Below the pieces are notes generated by a model. The model had not been told where the DNA came from and searched no databases. It was given only the letters and a program-made list of their open reading frames with translations. Of a stretch of DNA of 42,151 nucleotides, positions 34,541 through 42,151 are shown piece by piece (position 1 is the stretch's first letter; each line of letters opens with the position of its first letter). Both the position numbers and the translations under genes were made by a program. This DNA comes from Planctomycetota bacterium (lineage in GTDB: Bacteria; Planctomycetota; Phycisphaerae; Phycisphaerales; SM1A02), in NCBI GenBank assembly GCA_016873255.1, contig VGXR01000017.1, positions 1 to 42,151 of the forward strand, in the 5' to 3' direction.

Positions 34541-35629
34541 TCAACCGGCCGACAGCGCGCCGGACTTCGCGCGGATGTCCTTCAGCAGGTCGTGCCAGCT
34601 CTGGACGAACGCCTTCGCACCCTGCTCCTGCAGCGCGGCGGCGGTGCCGGGCAGGTCGATCCCCGCGGCCCGCGCCTCGGCAAGCGCGGCGCGCAGCGGA
34701 CCGCCGTCGGGGGGGAGGACCGCGGTCACGCGGCCCGAGGCATGGAACGCCTGGAGCGTCGCCTCGGGCACGGTGTTCACGGTGAGCGGCGACGCCAGGC
34801 CCTCCACATAGAGCGACGCCGGGAGCTTGGGGTCCTTGGTGCCGGTGCTCGCGTAGAGGAGCCGCTGCGGACGCGCACCCTTGGCCTGGAGCGCGAGCCA
34901 CCGCGGCGAGGAGTGGAGCTCCACGTACGCCGCGTACGCGTCGGCGCCGATCGCGAGGCCCACGCGGTTCTTCAGTTCGGCGGGCAGCTTCGCGTCGAGG
35001 GTCGCATCCCAGCGCGAGATGAAGAGGCTGGCGACGCCCAAGGTGTCCGGTGCCTTGCCCGCGGCCACGCGGCGCTCAAGCCCGCGCAGGTACGCCTCGG
35101 CCGCGGCCAGGTAGTGGGCGGTGTCGAACAGGAGCGTGACGTTCACCGGGATGCCGCGGAAGGTGAGCTCCTCGATCGCGGGGATGCCCTCCTTCGTGCC
35201 GGGGACCTTGATGTAGAGGTTGGGGCGCCCCGCGCGCGCGTGCAGCTCGACCGCCTGCTGCACGGTGCTCGCCGCGTCGTAGGCAAGGAGCGGGCTCACC
35301 TCGAGCGAGCACCAGCCGTCGACGCCGCCGGTGCGCGCGTGGACGCCGGCGAACAGGTCGCAGGCGCGCGTCAGGTCGGCAAGCGCCAGCCCGAAGAACG
35401 CCTCCTCCCCGCCCAGGCCCTTCGCGGAGAGCTCCGTGATCTGCGCGTCGTAGTCCTTGCTCCCGGCGATCGCCTTCGCGAAGATCGTCGGGTTGGAGGT
35501 CAGGCCCACGACGCTCCACTCGGCGATGTACTTCTGGAGCGCGCCGCCGAGCATGGCCCGCGTGATGTTGTCGATCCAGATGGACTGGCCCGCCATGGAG
35601 AGGACGGCGGTGGGAACGGCGTTCGGCAT
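34541..35629 (-). CDS. tal: Transaldolase
   Basis: 362 residues of the long bacterial transaldolase type. The Schiff-base lysine lies in PNLYIKVPGTKEGIPAIEEL, with WSVVGLTSNPTIFAKAIAGS near the N-terminus and SLFISRWDATLD, LYASTGTKDPKL later. It exchanges the dihydroxyacetone unit between sugar phosphates in the pentose phosphate pathway. ATG 35629 is preceded by TAGGAT (35636-35641) with a 6-nt gap. It is divergent from pgi, 20 bp away, and shares its promoter spot, so sugar phosphate isomerase and transaldolase are probably co-regulated. Confidence 0.94.
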   Translation of the reverse strand: MPNAVPTAVLSMAGQSIWIDNITRAMLGGALQKYIAEWSVVGLTSNPTIFAKAIAGSKDYDAQITELSAKGLGGEEAFFGLALADLTRACDLFAGVHARTGGVDGWCSLEVSPLLAYDAASTVQQAVELHARAGRPNLYIKVPGTKEGIPAIEELTFRGIPVNVTLLFDTAHYLAAAEAYLRGLERRVAAGKAPDTLGVASLFISRWDATLDAKLPAELKNRVGLAIGADAYAAYVELHSSPRWLALQAKGARPQRLLYASTGTKDPKLPASLYVEGLASPLTVNTVPEATLQAFHASGRVTAVLPPDGGPLRAALAEARAAGIDLPGTAAALQEQGAKAFVQSWHDLLKDIRAKSGALSAG

Positions 35630-35634
35630 CGCCC

Positions 35635-35641
35635 TATCCTA
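35635..35641. promoter_or_regulatory. Overlapping bidirectional -10 of tal and pgi
   Basis: The seven bases TATCCTA provide TATCCT on the plus strand (35635-35640, 9 nt before the pgi ATG) and TAGGAT on the minus strand (35641-35636, 6 nt before the tal ATG). One symmetric -10 element therefore serves both directions, and only 20 bp separate the two start codons. No recognisable -35 occurs on either side within the coding regions. Confidence 0.65.
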
Positions 35642-35649
35642 CGCGCCCC

Positions 35650-37287
35650 ATGAACGCCTCCGCGCCGCTCGACACGCTGCCCGCACACCGCCTGCTGCAG
35701 TCGCACGCCGAGCGCCTGCGGCCCGTGCACCTTCGCGAGCTCTTCGCGAGCGACCCCGGGCGCACCGCCGCGATGGCCGCGGAGGCGCACGACGTGCACC
35801 TCGACTACAGCAAGCAGCGGATCGATGCCGCGGCCATGAAGGACCTGCTCGCCCTCCTCGGCCAGTCGGGCTTCGCCGCTCGGCGCGCCGCGATGTTCGC
35901 GGGCGAGCGCATCAACTCCACCGAGGACCGCGCCGTCCTCCACGTGGCCCTGCGCGCGCCGCGCGGCACCGTCATGCGCACCGGCGGGCGGGACGTGGTC
36001 CCCGACGTCCATGCCGTGCTCGACCGCATGGCCGCCTTCGCGGGCCTGGTGCGTTCGGGCCGCTGGAAGGGCCACACCGGAAGGCCCATCCGCACGGTCG
36101 TGAACATCGGGATCGGCGGCAGCGACCTCGGCCCCGCCATGGCCAACGACGCGCTCCGCGACTTCGCCGCGCCGGGGCTCGAGTTCCGCTTCGTGTCCAA
36201 CGTGGACCCGGGCGACTTCGCGTGGAAGACGGCGGGGCTCGACCCGGCCGAGACGCTGTTCATCGTCGCCAGCAAGACCTTCACCACGCAGGAGACCATG
36301 GCCAACGCGCGCACCGCGCGTGCGTGGAGCCTGCAGGCCTTCGGCGGCGACGAGCGCAGCGTGGCGCGGCACTTCGCGGCCGTCTCCACCGCGGCCGACC
36401 TCGTCGCGCAGTTCGGCATCGACCCGGGCAACATGTTCGGCTTCTGGGACTGGGTCGGCGGCCGCTACTCGATGGACAGCGCGATCGGCCTGTCCACCAT
36501 GATCGCCATCGGGCCCGACGCCTTCGGCGACATGCTCGCGGGCTTCCGCGAGGTGGACGCGCACTTCCTGGAGGCACCCGCCGAGCGCAACATCCCGGTG
36601 CTGATGGGCCTGCTGCAGGTGTGGAACACCGACTACCTCGGCTTCGGGGCGCATGCGGTGCTGCCCTACTGCCAGCACCTGCACCGCTTCACCGCGTACC
36701 TGCAGCAGCTCGAGATGGAGTCAAACGGCAAGCGCACGCAGCTCGACGGCCGCCCGGTCGCATGGACCACGTGCCCGGTGGTCTGGGGCGAACCCGGCAC
36801 CAACGGCCAGCACGCCTTCTTCCAGCTGCTGCACCAGGGCAACGTCACGGTGCCGGCCGACTTCATCGCCTTCGCCGAGCCGAACGCCGACTCGCTGGGC
36901 ATGCACGACATGCTCTTCGCCAACGCCGTGGCGCAGGCGCGGGTCATGGGCTTCGGGCAGACCGCGGAGGAACTGCGCGCGCTGGGCACGCCCGAGCACC
37001 TCGTCGAGCACAAGGTGATGCCGGGCAACCGGCCGACCACCTTCCTCCTCTGCCGCAAGCGCACGCCGCGCGCGCTCGGCCGGCTGGTGGCCCTCTACGA
37101 GCACGCCACCTTCACCGCCGGTGCGCTGTGGAACATCAACAGCTTCGACCAGTGGGGCGTGGAGCTCGGCAAGAAGGTGTGCAGCAGCCTGCTGCCGATG
37201 CTCGACGGGCCCCGCCGGCAGGCACCGGACGCAAGCACCGATGCGCTCATCGCGCGCTACCGCGCGTGGCGCGGGCGCGGCGCCTGA
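35650..37287 (+). CDS. pgi: Glucose-6-phosphate isomerase
   Basis: 545 residues, full length. Typical segments: VNIGIGGSDLGPAMANDALRDF, VSNVDPGDFAWKTAGLDPAETLF, ASKTFTTQETMANARTARAW, GGRYSMDSAIGLSTMIAIG, and GALWNINSFDQWGVELGKKV. It interconverts glucose-6-phosphate and fructose-6-phosphate in glycolysis. ATG 35650 follows TATCCT by 9 nt. Its own stop is followed by a convergent hairpin. Confidence 0.97.
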   Translation: MNASAPLDTLPAHRLLQSHAERLRPVHLRELFASDPGRTAAMAAEAHDVHLDYSKQRIDAAAMKDLLALLGQSGFAARRAAMFAGERINSTEDRAVLHVALRAPRGTVMRTGGRDVVPDVHAVLDRMAAFAGLVRSGRWKGHTGRPIRTVVNIGIGGSDLGPAMANDALRDFAAPGLEFRFVSNVDPGDFAWKTAGLDPAETLFIVASKTFTTQETMANARTARAWSLQAFGGDERSVARHFAAVSTAADLVAQFGIDPGNMFGFWDWVGGRYSMDSAIGLSTMIAIGPDAFGDMLAGFREVDAHFLEAPAERNIPVLMGLLQVWNTDYLGFGAHAVLPYCQHLHRFTAYLQQLEMESNGKRTQLDGRPVAWTTCPVVWGEPGTNGQHAFFQLLHQGNVTVPADFIAFAEPNADSLGMHDMLFANAVAQARVMGFGQTAEELRALGTPEHLVEHKVMPGNRPTTFLLCRKRTPRALGRLVALYEHATFTAGALWNINSFDQWGVELGKKVCSSLLPMLDGPRRQAPDASTDALIARYRAWRGRGA

Positions 37288-37341
37288 GGCCGGGGCCCGC
37301 GCCGCGAGTCACGCACCGATCGGCTTCGGGGGCGCGTCGGG

Positions 37342-37363
37342 GGGCGCGCCGGGGGGCGCGCCC
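37342..37363. repeat. GC-rich hairpin in a G-rich tandem repeat between convergent genes
   Basis: Between pgi and the convergent DUF6600 gene, GGGCGCGCC (37342-37350), a 4-nt G loop and GGCGCGCCC (37355-37363) form a perfect 9-bp stem. It lies in three near-identical units of about 12 bp with the pattern GGGGGCGCGYCG (from about 37329). No T-run follows on either strand. It could act as a roadblock or bidirectional terminator for both convergent genes, but this is weak. Otherwise the 93-bp gap holds nothing recognisable. Confidence 0.4.
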
Positions 37364-37380
37364 GCGGCACGCGCAAGGAC

Positions 37381-38550
37381 TCAGTTCTGCGGCTGCGGCG
37401 GCGCCGCGTACGGCGATCCACCGTACGCCCCGCCCGCGGTGAGCGCCTGCTCGCGCTGGTGCTGCGCCTCGAGCTCGGCCCCCTCGTTGGCATTCCACTT
37501 CGGCGCGTTGTCGAGGCTCCAGCCGCTCACCGGCGGCGAGTACGGGTCGATGCTCTGGGCCAGCGCCAGCCGCTGCGCCTCGCCGTGGCGGTAGACGGCC
37601 AGCAGCTGCTGCTGTCGCGCCTCGGCCTGCTCCTGCGTGCAGCCCTGCGACGGCGGCACGGGCCGCCACGTCGGTGGCAGCGGCGGCTGCGGCGCCGACG
37701 GCGGAGGCGGCGCCTTCGGCGGGGTGGGGATCACGTTGCGGAACTGGTTGCCCTGCCCGCCCGCGGCCTGCGCCGCGCCCGTGAGCACGGGCGCGTACGC
37801 CAGGATGGTGCCGCGCATGTCCCCTCGGGTGACGTCGAGCGGCGTCATCACGAAGGTCACCGGCTGCGCGGGATCGCCGCTTCCGGAGATGGCAAGCACC
37901 ATGTCCTTCGGGAGGCTGTAGTCGCTCACGCCGCTGTACACGGTGTGCTGCTCGAGGTGCGGGAAGATGTTCACGTTGCGCGCGCTCGGCACGGCCCACT
38001 GCCACACGTTGGACGTGAGGAGCGACGCCTGCGGCACGATGTTCCACATCCACGGCGCGCTCTTCACGGGCCCGTTCTGCACGGCCTGCGGCCCGGGGGC
38101 CGACGGCGGCATGGGGGTCCAGGCGATGTACCCCTCGCCGTAGGCCCAGTTCACCCAGCCCGGGCCCCACGTCTTGTCCGGGATCCACACCCAACCGCGG
38201 CTGTCGCCCCACCACGCCCAGCGGCCGTAGTGGTAGACGGCCCAGCCGAACGGCTCGTAGCTCTGCCAGTACATGCCGAAGCCCTCGGCCACCAGCCACT
38301 GCCCCTGCGTGTACGGGCGCCACCCCGGCAGCACGCCGCGCGGCTGCCACACCCAGCCCCACTCGCGGTCGGAGATCCAGGTGCCGTAGTTGTTGAGGTC
38401 GGTCATGAACTGCTGGACCGTGATCGACGTCGCCACGCCGATCGCGCCCTGCGCGTGCACCGCGCGCCCGAGCGCGAGCGGCAGCACCACCGCCGCCAAC
38501 GCCACCACCATGCGGAGCACACCGACCGATGCCAAGGCAACGCGCGTCAT
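37381..38550 (-). CDS. Secreted Trp-rich DUF6600-type protein
   Basis: 389 residues. A signal peptide (VVALAAVVLPLALGRAVHAQG) precedes a tryptophan-dense region (residues about 50-185) with the DUF6600 pattern: LNNYGTWISDREWGWVWQPRG, GWRPYTQGQWLVAE, EPFGWAVYHYGRWAWW, GWVWIPDKTWGPGWVNWAYGEGYIAWTPMPP. This pattern is found in exported proteins of uncertain function. Pro-rich (APPPPSAPQPPLPPTW) and Gln-rich C-terminal tails look disordered. ATG 38550 is set by TACGAT (38558-38563) with a 7-nt gap. An envelope role is likely, but nothing more specific. Confidence 0.82.
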   Translation of the reverse strand: MTRVALASVGVLRMVVALAAVVLPLALGRAVHAQGAIGVATSITVQQFMTDLNNYGTWISDREWGWVWQPRGVLPGWRPYTQGQWLVAEGFGMYWQSYEPFGWAVYHYGRWAWWGDSRGWVWIPDKTWGPGWVNWAYGEGYIAWTPMPPSAPGPQAVQNGPVKSAPWMWNIVPQASLLTSNVWQWAVPSARNVNIFPHLEQHTVYSGVSDYSLPKDMVLAISGSGDPAQPVTFVMTPLDVTRGDMRGTILAYAPVLTGAAQAAGGQGNQFRNVIPTPPKAPPPPSAPQPPLPPTWRPVPPSQGCTQEQAEARQQQLLAVYRHGEAQRLALAQSIDPYSPPVSGWSLDNAPKWNANEGAELEAQHQREQALTAGGAYGGSPYAAPPQPQN

Positions 38551-38569
38551 GCCGCGGATCGTAGCCCCG

Positions 38570-39748
38570 TCACGCAGACCTCCGCAGGCGCGCCACGCAC
38601 GCCGGGACCTCGTCGGCGGCCACGCGCATCTCCTCGTCCGTGGTCAGCCGGCTCAGGCTGAAGCGCAGGCTGCCGTGGGCCACCCGCGGCTCCACGCCCA
38701 TGGCCAGGAGCACCGGCGACGGGTCGAGCGAACCGCTCGAGCACGCCGCGCCCGCGCTCGCGGCCACGCCGCGCTCGGACAGGAGGAGGAGCAGCGCCTC
38801 CGCCTCCAGGCCCGGGAACCCGATGTTCGTGGTGTTCCAGAGCCTCGCGGCGCCGGCACCGTTCACCACCGCGTCCGGCACGGCGGCGCACACGGCCCGC
38901 TCGAACGCATCGCGCAGCGCGGCACCGCGCTCGCGCCCGGCGGCATCGGCCACCCACGCGGCTGCCGCATCGGCCGCCGCGCCCATTCCCACGATCCCCG
39001 GGACGTTCTCGGTGCCGCCGCGCTGCTCGCGCTCCTGCGGCCCGCCGACGACCTGCGCCCGCACGCGCACGCCCGCCCGAACCCACAGCGCGCCCACGCC
39101 CTTCGGGCCGTGGAACTTGTGCGACGACACCGTCGCCAGGTCGACCGGCAGGTTGGCAAGCGCCGTCGGCATCCGCCCGACCCACTGCGTCGCGTCGCAG
39201 TGGAACCGCACGCCGCGCGCACGGCACCGCTCGCCGATCGACTGCAGCGGCTGCAGGACACCGGTCTCGTTGTTGGCACCCATCACGCTGACGAGCGCCA
39301 CGGCGCCGTCGTGCTCGGCAAGGGCCGCATCCAGCGCCGCCAGGTCGATCACCCCATCGGCTGCCGGCGGCACCCAGGCCACCCGCACGCGCCCGCGCGC
39401 CTCGAGCGCCTCGCACGCCTCGCGCACCGCGCTGTGCTCGGTGCGCATGGTGACGAGCACCGGCGGCAACGCAGCCGGACGCCCCGCGCCGCCCATCGCA
39501 TCCAGCGTGCCGGCAATCGCAAGCCACGCGCTCTCCGTGCCGCCGCTCGTGAAGACCACCTCGCGCGGCTGCGCGCCCACGAGCCGCGCCACCGACTCGC
39601 GCGCCAGCTCCACCGCGTGCCGGGCGTCGATCCCCGCCCGGTGAACGCTCGACGGATTGCCCCACCCGCGCACCAGCGCGTCGGTCATGGCGGCAACCAC
39701 CTCCGGAAGCGGCTGGGTGGTGGCGTTGCTGTCGAGGTACGCCCGCAT
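38570..39748 (-). CDS. Cysteine desulfurase (NifS/IscS family)
   Basis: 392 residues, PLP fold-type I. The PLP lysine is Lys211 in SSHKFHGPKGVG, His105 (TEHSAVREA) stacks on the cofactor, and the sulfur-accepting Cys336 lies in the short loop SAGAACSSGSLDPS. It removes sulfur from cysteine for Fe-S cluster and thio-modification chemistry. ATG 39748 (M-R-A-Y-L-D-S-N-A-T-T) follows TACCGT (39756-39761) by 7 nt; the upstream ATG at 39775 is less likely. The short Cys loop fits both NifS and IscS. No iscU is adjacent. Confidence 0.92.
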   Translation of the reverse strand: MRAYLDSNATTQPLPEVVAAMTDALVRGWGNPSSVHRAGIDARHAVELARESVARLVGAQPREVVFTSGGTESAWLAIAGTLDAMGGAGRPAALPPVLVTMRTEHSAVREACEALEARGRVRVAWVPPAADGVIDLAALDAALAEHDGAVALVSVMGANNETGVLQPLQSIGERCRARGVRFHCDATQWVGRMPTALANLPVDLATVSSHKFHGPKGVGALWVRAGVRVRAQVVGGPQEREQRGGTENVPGIVGMGAAADAAAAWVADAAGRERGAALRDAFERAVCAAVPDAVVNGAGAARLWNTTNIGFPGLEAEALLLLLSERGVAASAGAACSSGSLDPSPVLLAMGVEPRVAHGSLRFSLSRLTTDEEMRVAADEVPACVARLRRSA

Positions 39749-39773
39749 CACCTTCACGGTAGCCGCGTGGCCC

Positions 39774-39807
39774 AAAAGCGGCGCGGGCCCCCGGATGCCG
39801 GGGGCCC
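39774..39807 (-). terminator. Intrinsic terminator of the tRNA-Leu gene
   Basis: On the minus strand a perfect 10-bp stem GGGCCCCCGG / CCGGGGGCCC (39807-39785) with a 3-nt CAT loop is followed by a short U-tract (39777-39774, TTTT). It lies 7 nt after the 3' end of the tRNA. The stem is also symmetric on the plus strand, but no T-tract follows there. Confidence 0.7.
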
Positions 39808-39813
39808 ACGCAG

Positions 39814-39897
39814 TGCGGATGAGAGGACTTGAACCTCCATGGGAGTTACCCCACTAGAACCTGAATCTAGCGCGTCTGCCAGTTTCGCCACATCCGC
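39814..39897 (-). tRNA. tRNA-Leu (anticodon CAG)
   Basis: 84-nt tRNA with a long variable arm, as expected for leucine. The acceptor stem GCGGATG pairs with CATCCGC (39897-39891 with 39821-39815), discriminator A at 39814. The anticodon stem CTAGA/TCTAG encloses loop TTCAGGT, giving anticodon CAG (39863-39861), which reads CUG. The D-arm (GCGAAACTGGCAGACGC) and T-arm (GG-TTCAAGT-CC) are typical. CCA is not encoded. CUG is the dominant leucine codon in this GC-rich sequence, so a dedicated CAG tRNA fits. Confidence 0.96.
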
Positions 39898-39914
39898 ATT
39901 CAGGTGAAGGGACC

Positions 39915-39920
39915 AGTATA
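39915..39920 (-). promoter_or_regulatory. -10 element of tRNA-Leu
   Basis: Minus-strand TATACT (39920-39915) lies 17 nt before the tRNA 5' end, placing the start near 39908 and giving a short 5' trailer for RNase P removal. No clear -35 is seen. Confidence 0.6.
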
Positions 39921-39973
39921 TCGCAGCCCGGCCGTGCCGAGGCGGGACGATTGGCCCGCAATACCATGACCCC

Positions 39974-40531
39974 GTGGCCTACCGCCCGCCGTTCATCGAC
40001 CCTGCGTTCCGCATGGTGGAGCCGCCGCATCCGGCCACCATCGACGAGGAGGTCCTCCTCCGCTCCTGCGAGATCCTCACCGGCCGCGTGGGCGGGCCCG
40101 GGGGGCAGCACCGCAACCGCGTGGACACGGCCGTCTGGGTGACGCACACGCCCACGGGGGTCGAGGCGCAGGCCAGCGAACGCCGCAGCCAGATCGAGAA
40201 CCGCCGCATGGCCATCCGGCGCCTGCGGCGCAAGCTTGCCTCGCACGTGCGCACCCTGGCCTCGCGCGACACCCACACCTGCAGCGAGCTCTGGATGCGC
40301 CGCCGCCAGGGCAACAAGATGGCCGTGAACCCCGACCACGAGGACTACCCCGGCCTGCTCGCCGAGGCGCTCGACCTCGTCGTCGCGCGCCGCTACGACC
40401 TTGCCGGGGCGGCCGCGCTGCTCGGCATCACCATGAGCCAGCTGAGCCGCCTGATCAACCACGACAAGGGCGCCTTCGCCAAGGTCAACAAGGGCCGCGA
40501 GGCCTGCGGCCTGCCGCCCCTGCGCAAGTAG
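39974..40531 (+). CDS. Peptide chain release factor-like protein (ArfB/RF family)
   Basis: 185 residues. It has the GGQ catalytic motif (residues 43-45, GRVGGPGGQHRNRVDTAV), which triggers peptidyl-tRNA hydrolysis in the ribosome. There is no codon-recognition domain of RF1/RF2, so it belongs to the short release-factor-like group with ArfB, which rescue stalled ribosomes. The C-terminal part (about 115-185, LDLVVARRYDLAGAAALLGITMSQLSRLINHDKGAF) differs from ArfB's basic tail and instead resembles a helix-turn-helix. GTG 39974 follows TACCAT (39962-39967) by 6 nt. Its TAG stop forms the start of the next gene's -10. Confidence 0.88.
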   Translation: MAYRPPFIDPAFRMVEPPHPATIDEEVLLRSCEILTGRVGGPGGQHRNRVDTAVWVTHTPTGVEAQASERRSQIENRRMAIRRLRRKLASHVRTLASRDTHTCSELWMRRRQGNKMAVNPDHEDYPGLLAEALDLVVARRYDLAGAAALLGITMSQLSRLINHDKGAFAKVNKGREACGLPPLRK

Positions 40532-40540
40532 GATTCCCGC

Positions 40541-41776
40541 ATGCCGAGCCCCGGACCAGCATCGCACCCGCTTGCCGCGGAGATCCGCGACCTGGTGCAG
40601 CGCGAGCTGACGGCGCTCGTGGCCATGCGCCGCGACCTGCACATGCACCCCGAGATCGGCTACGAGGAAGTCCGCACCAGCGGCATCGTCCGCGATGCCC
40701 TGCGCGATGCCGGCATCCGCCACGAGGGTGGCCTTGCCGGCGGCACCGGCGTGCTGGCGCACCTTCCCGGCACCGGCCCGCGCGCCGTGGCCTTGCGCGC
40801 CGACATGGACGCGCTGCCGATCGTGGAGCGCGGCGGCCCCGCCTGGAAGTCACGCACCGAGGGCCGCATGCACGCATGCGGCCACGACGGGCACACCACC
40901 ATCCTCGTCGGCGCGGCGCGCGTCCTTGCGGCCCTTGCCGCGCGCCACGCGCTTCCGCGCCCGGTCACGCTGGTCTTCCAGCCGGCCGAGGAAGGCGGCG
41001 GCGGCGGGCTGCGCATGGTCGAGGAAGGCGCGCTCGACGGCTCGCGCCTCGGGCCGCCCGTGGAGGAGGCCTACGCGCTCCACGGCTGGCCGGAGCTTGC
41101 GCTCGGCACCGTCGCCACGCGCACCGGCGCCATCATGGCCGCGAGCGACCGCTTCGAGGTGCTCGTCGAGGGCCGCGGCTCGCACGCCGCGTGGCCGCAT
41201 CGCTCCGCCGACCCCGTGGTGTGCGCAGCCGCGATCGTCACGGCGCTGCAGTCGATCGTCGCGCGCAACATCGACCCGCTCGACGCAGCGGTCGTCAGCG
41301 TCACCGCCATCGAGGGCGGCGCCGCGTTCAACGTCATCCCCGACCGCGTCACGCTCCGCGGAACGTACCGATCGCTGAGCGAGGCAACCCGCTCGCTCGT
41401 GGAGCGCCGCATCGCCGACGTGGCGGCGGGCATCGCCGCCGCGCACGGCTGCACCGCGCGGGCGCAGCTGCAGCGCAACTACCCCGTCACCGTCAACGAC
41501 GCCGACGCGGTGCGCCGCTTCGAGTCGGTCGCTCGGGCCACGCTCGGCGACGCGCGCGTCGCGCACCTCGACGCCCCCGTGATGGGCGGCGAGGACTTCG
41601 CCTTCTACGGCCCGCACGCCCGCTGCTGCTACTGGGCGCTCGGGCTTGCCGCGCCGGGAACAAACTGCCCCCCGCTTCACGCCCCGGACTTCGACTTCAA
41701 CGACGACGCCATCGCCACGGGCGTGGAGCTGATGTGCGCGCTTGCGGCGCGCGAGGCGCACCCAGAGCATGGCTGA
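40541..41776 (+). CDS. M20 family N-acyl amino acid amidohydrolase
   Basis: 411 residues. It has the M20D dinuclear metal set: HMHPEIGYEE, Cys113-x-His115 (MHACGHDGH), Glu151/Glu152 (FQPAEEGGGGGLRM), His in the dimerisation-domain region (GRGSHAAWPH), and a late His in PPLHAPDFDFND. It hydrolyses N-acylated amino acids such as hippurate or N-acetyl compounds in the cytoplasm. ATG 40541 follows TAGGAT (40529-40534) by 6 nt, the TAG being the stop of the release-factor-like gene. The exact substrate is undetermined. Confidence 0.92.
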   Translation: MPSPGPASHPLAAEIRDLVQRELTALVAMRRDLHMHPEIGYEEVRTSGIVRDALRDAGIRHEGGLAGGTGVLAHLPGTGPRAVALRADMDALPIVERGGPAWKSRTEGRMHACGHDGHTTILVGAARVLAALAARHALPRPVTLVFQPAEEGGGGGLRMVEEGALDGSRLGPPVEEAYALHGWPELALGTVATRTGAIMAASDRFEVLVEGRGSHAAWPHRSADPVVCAAAIVTALQSIVARNIDPLDAAVVSVTAIEGGAAFNVIPDRVTLRGTYRSLSEATRSLVERRIADVAAGIAAAHGCTARAQLQRNYPVTVNDADAVRRFESVARATLGDARVAHLDAPVMGGEDFAFYGPHARCCYWALGLAAPGTNCPPLHAPDFDFNDDAIATGVELMCALAAREAHPEHG

Positions 41777-41861
41777 CCGCATCGCAGGTCCCGGCGGCGC
41801 GCGCCGTCGTCGCTGACCGTCACTTCGCGCATCCCCGCCGACTTCGGCCGGCGGCCACACT

Positions 41862-41902
41862 CCTCGCCGTGTCGCCTTCGGGCGGCGCGGCGAGGTCTCT
41901 TT
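41862..41902 (+). terminator. Intrinsic terminator downstream of the M20 gene
   Basis: A 15-bp stem (41862-41876 with 41881-41895) closed by a UUCG tetraloop is followed by UCUCUUU. The two U-G pairs make it plus-strand oriented; on the minus strand they would be mismatches. It lies about 85 nt after the amidohydrolase stop and should end that transcript. Confidence 0.75.
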
Positions 41903-41911
41903 CGAGGGGCA

Positions 41912-42151
41912 CTGGCCCCGTGGATACGCTCCCGGACGCTCACGCTCCCTCCACGCGCTGACCTCGGCTCGCCCAACGCACGCTCGTCCGCGCGCCATCA
42001 CCTCCACGAGCGCGTCCAGGCACTCGCGGCGTCCGGCCAGTTCGCCGAGGCGTTCGCGCTGCTCGAGGAACCGCTGCGGCAGCACCCGTGCGATGCGGGG
42101 ATCCTGCGGCTGGCCGCCGAGGTGCTGTACCGCGCAGGCAACGCCGGGCAG
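41912..42151 (+). CDS. TPR-like protein, N-terminal fragment with unclear start
   Basis: A frame that runs off the right edge encodes HHLHERVQALAASGQFAEAF, then ALLEEPLRQHPCDAGILRLA and AEVLYRAGNAGQ, a good match to tetratricopeptide-repeat helices. In this frame no ATG, GTG or TTG exists between the M20 stop (41776) and the repeat; only CTG codons occur, the nearest being 41912, just after the terminator. The start listed is therefore nominal. A TACGCT at 41925-41930 might be its -10. A frameshift error or a non-standard start would explain this. Confidence 0.4.
   Translation, partial: MAPWIRSRTLTLPPRADLGSPNARSSARHHLHERVQALAASGQFAEAFALLEEPLRQHPCDAGILRLAAEVLYRAGNAGQ

Overview
The window is a dense, GC-rich (roughly 70% by eye) bacterial chromosomal segment. 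It most resembles a planctomycete of the class Phycisphaerae. Evidence: several membrane proteins carry the CxxCGxNLRG / CPECG zinc-ribbon signature common in that group; a secreted subtilase ends in a short Ca-binding-loop repeat with the LGDWG / LGEWG signature; menaquinone is made by the futalosine route (mqnD, mqnC). No phage, transposon, CRISPR array or rRNA is visible.

Layout. 1-8.8 kb: an S41 processing protease cut by the window edge, a zinc-ribbon membrane protein, a YdjY-domain lipoprotein-ruvC-trpE operon (minus), a two-domain QueD-like protein, and mqnD followed by an ACT-domain protein and a CDGSH iron-sulfur protein. 8.8-17.1 kb: DUF885 peptidase, metallo-beta-lactamase-fold hydrolase, HEAT lipoprotein, MATE exporter, mqnC and two coupled zinc-ribbon membrane proteins. 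17.1-22.5 kb (minus): ilvE, then a processing block made of the SRP 4.5S RNA gene, dnaX, ybaB, recR and rpoN. dnaX contains an A7 slippery heptamer that would give gamma (0 frame) and tau (-1 frame). 22.5-23.9 kb: a YacL-type PIN/TRAM membrane protein. 23.9-29.5 kb (minus): eight tightly packed genes with mostly 4-bp stop/start overlaps, including FliE, a FliF fused to a FliG-N-like domain, a Fis-type regulator, a lipoprotein and a secreted/anchored protein. 29.6-31.4 kb: diadenylate cyclase and YbbR/CdaR. 31.5-42.15 kb: tyrS, subtilase, transaldolase and pgi (divergent from one shared -10), a DUF6600 protein, cysteine desulfurase, tRNA-Leu(CAG), a GGQ release-factor-like protein, an M20 amidohydrolase and the start of a TPR protein.

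Two window-wide patterns stand out. First, most first genes of transcription units have a TAnnnT hexamer ending 6-10 nt before the start codon, implying leaderless or nearly leaderless mRNAs, whereas internal operon genes use Shine-Dalgarno sequences or stop/start overlaps. Second, divergent pairs share extremely short intergenic regions. The most unusual locus is the isolated fliE-fliF::fliG operon, which has no other flagellar genes beside it in this window.
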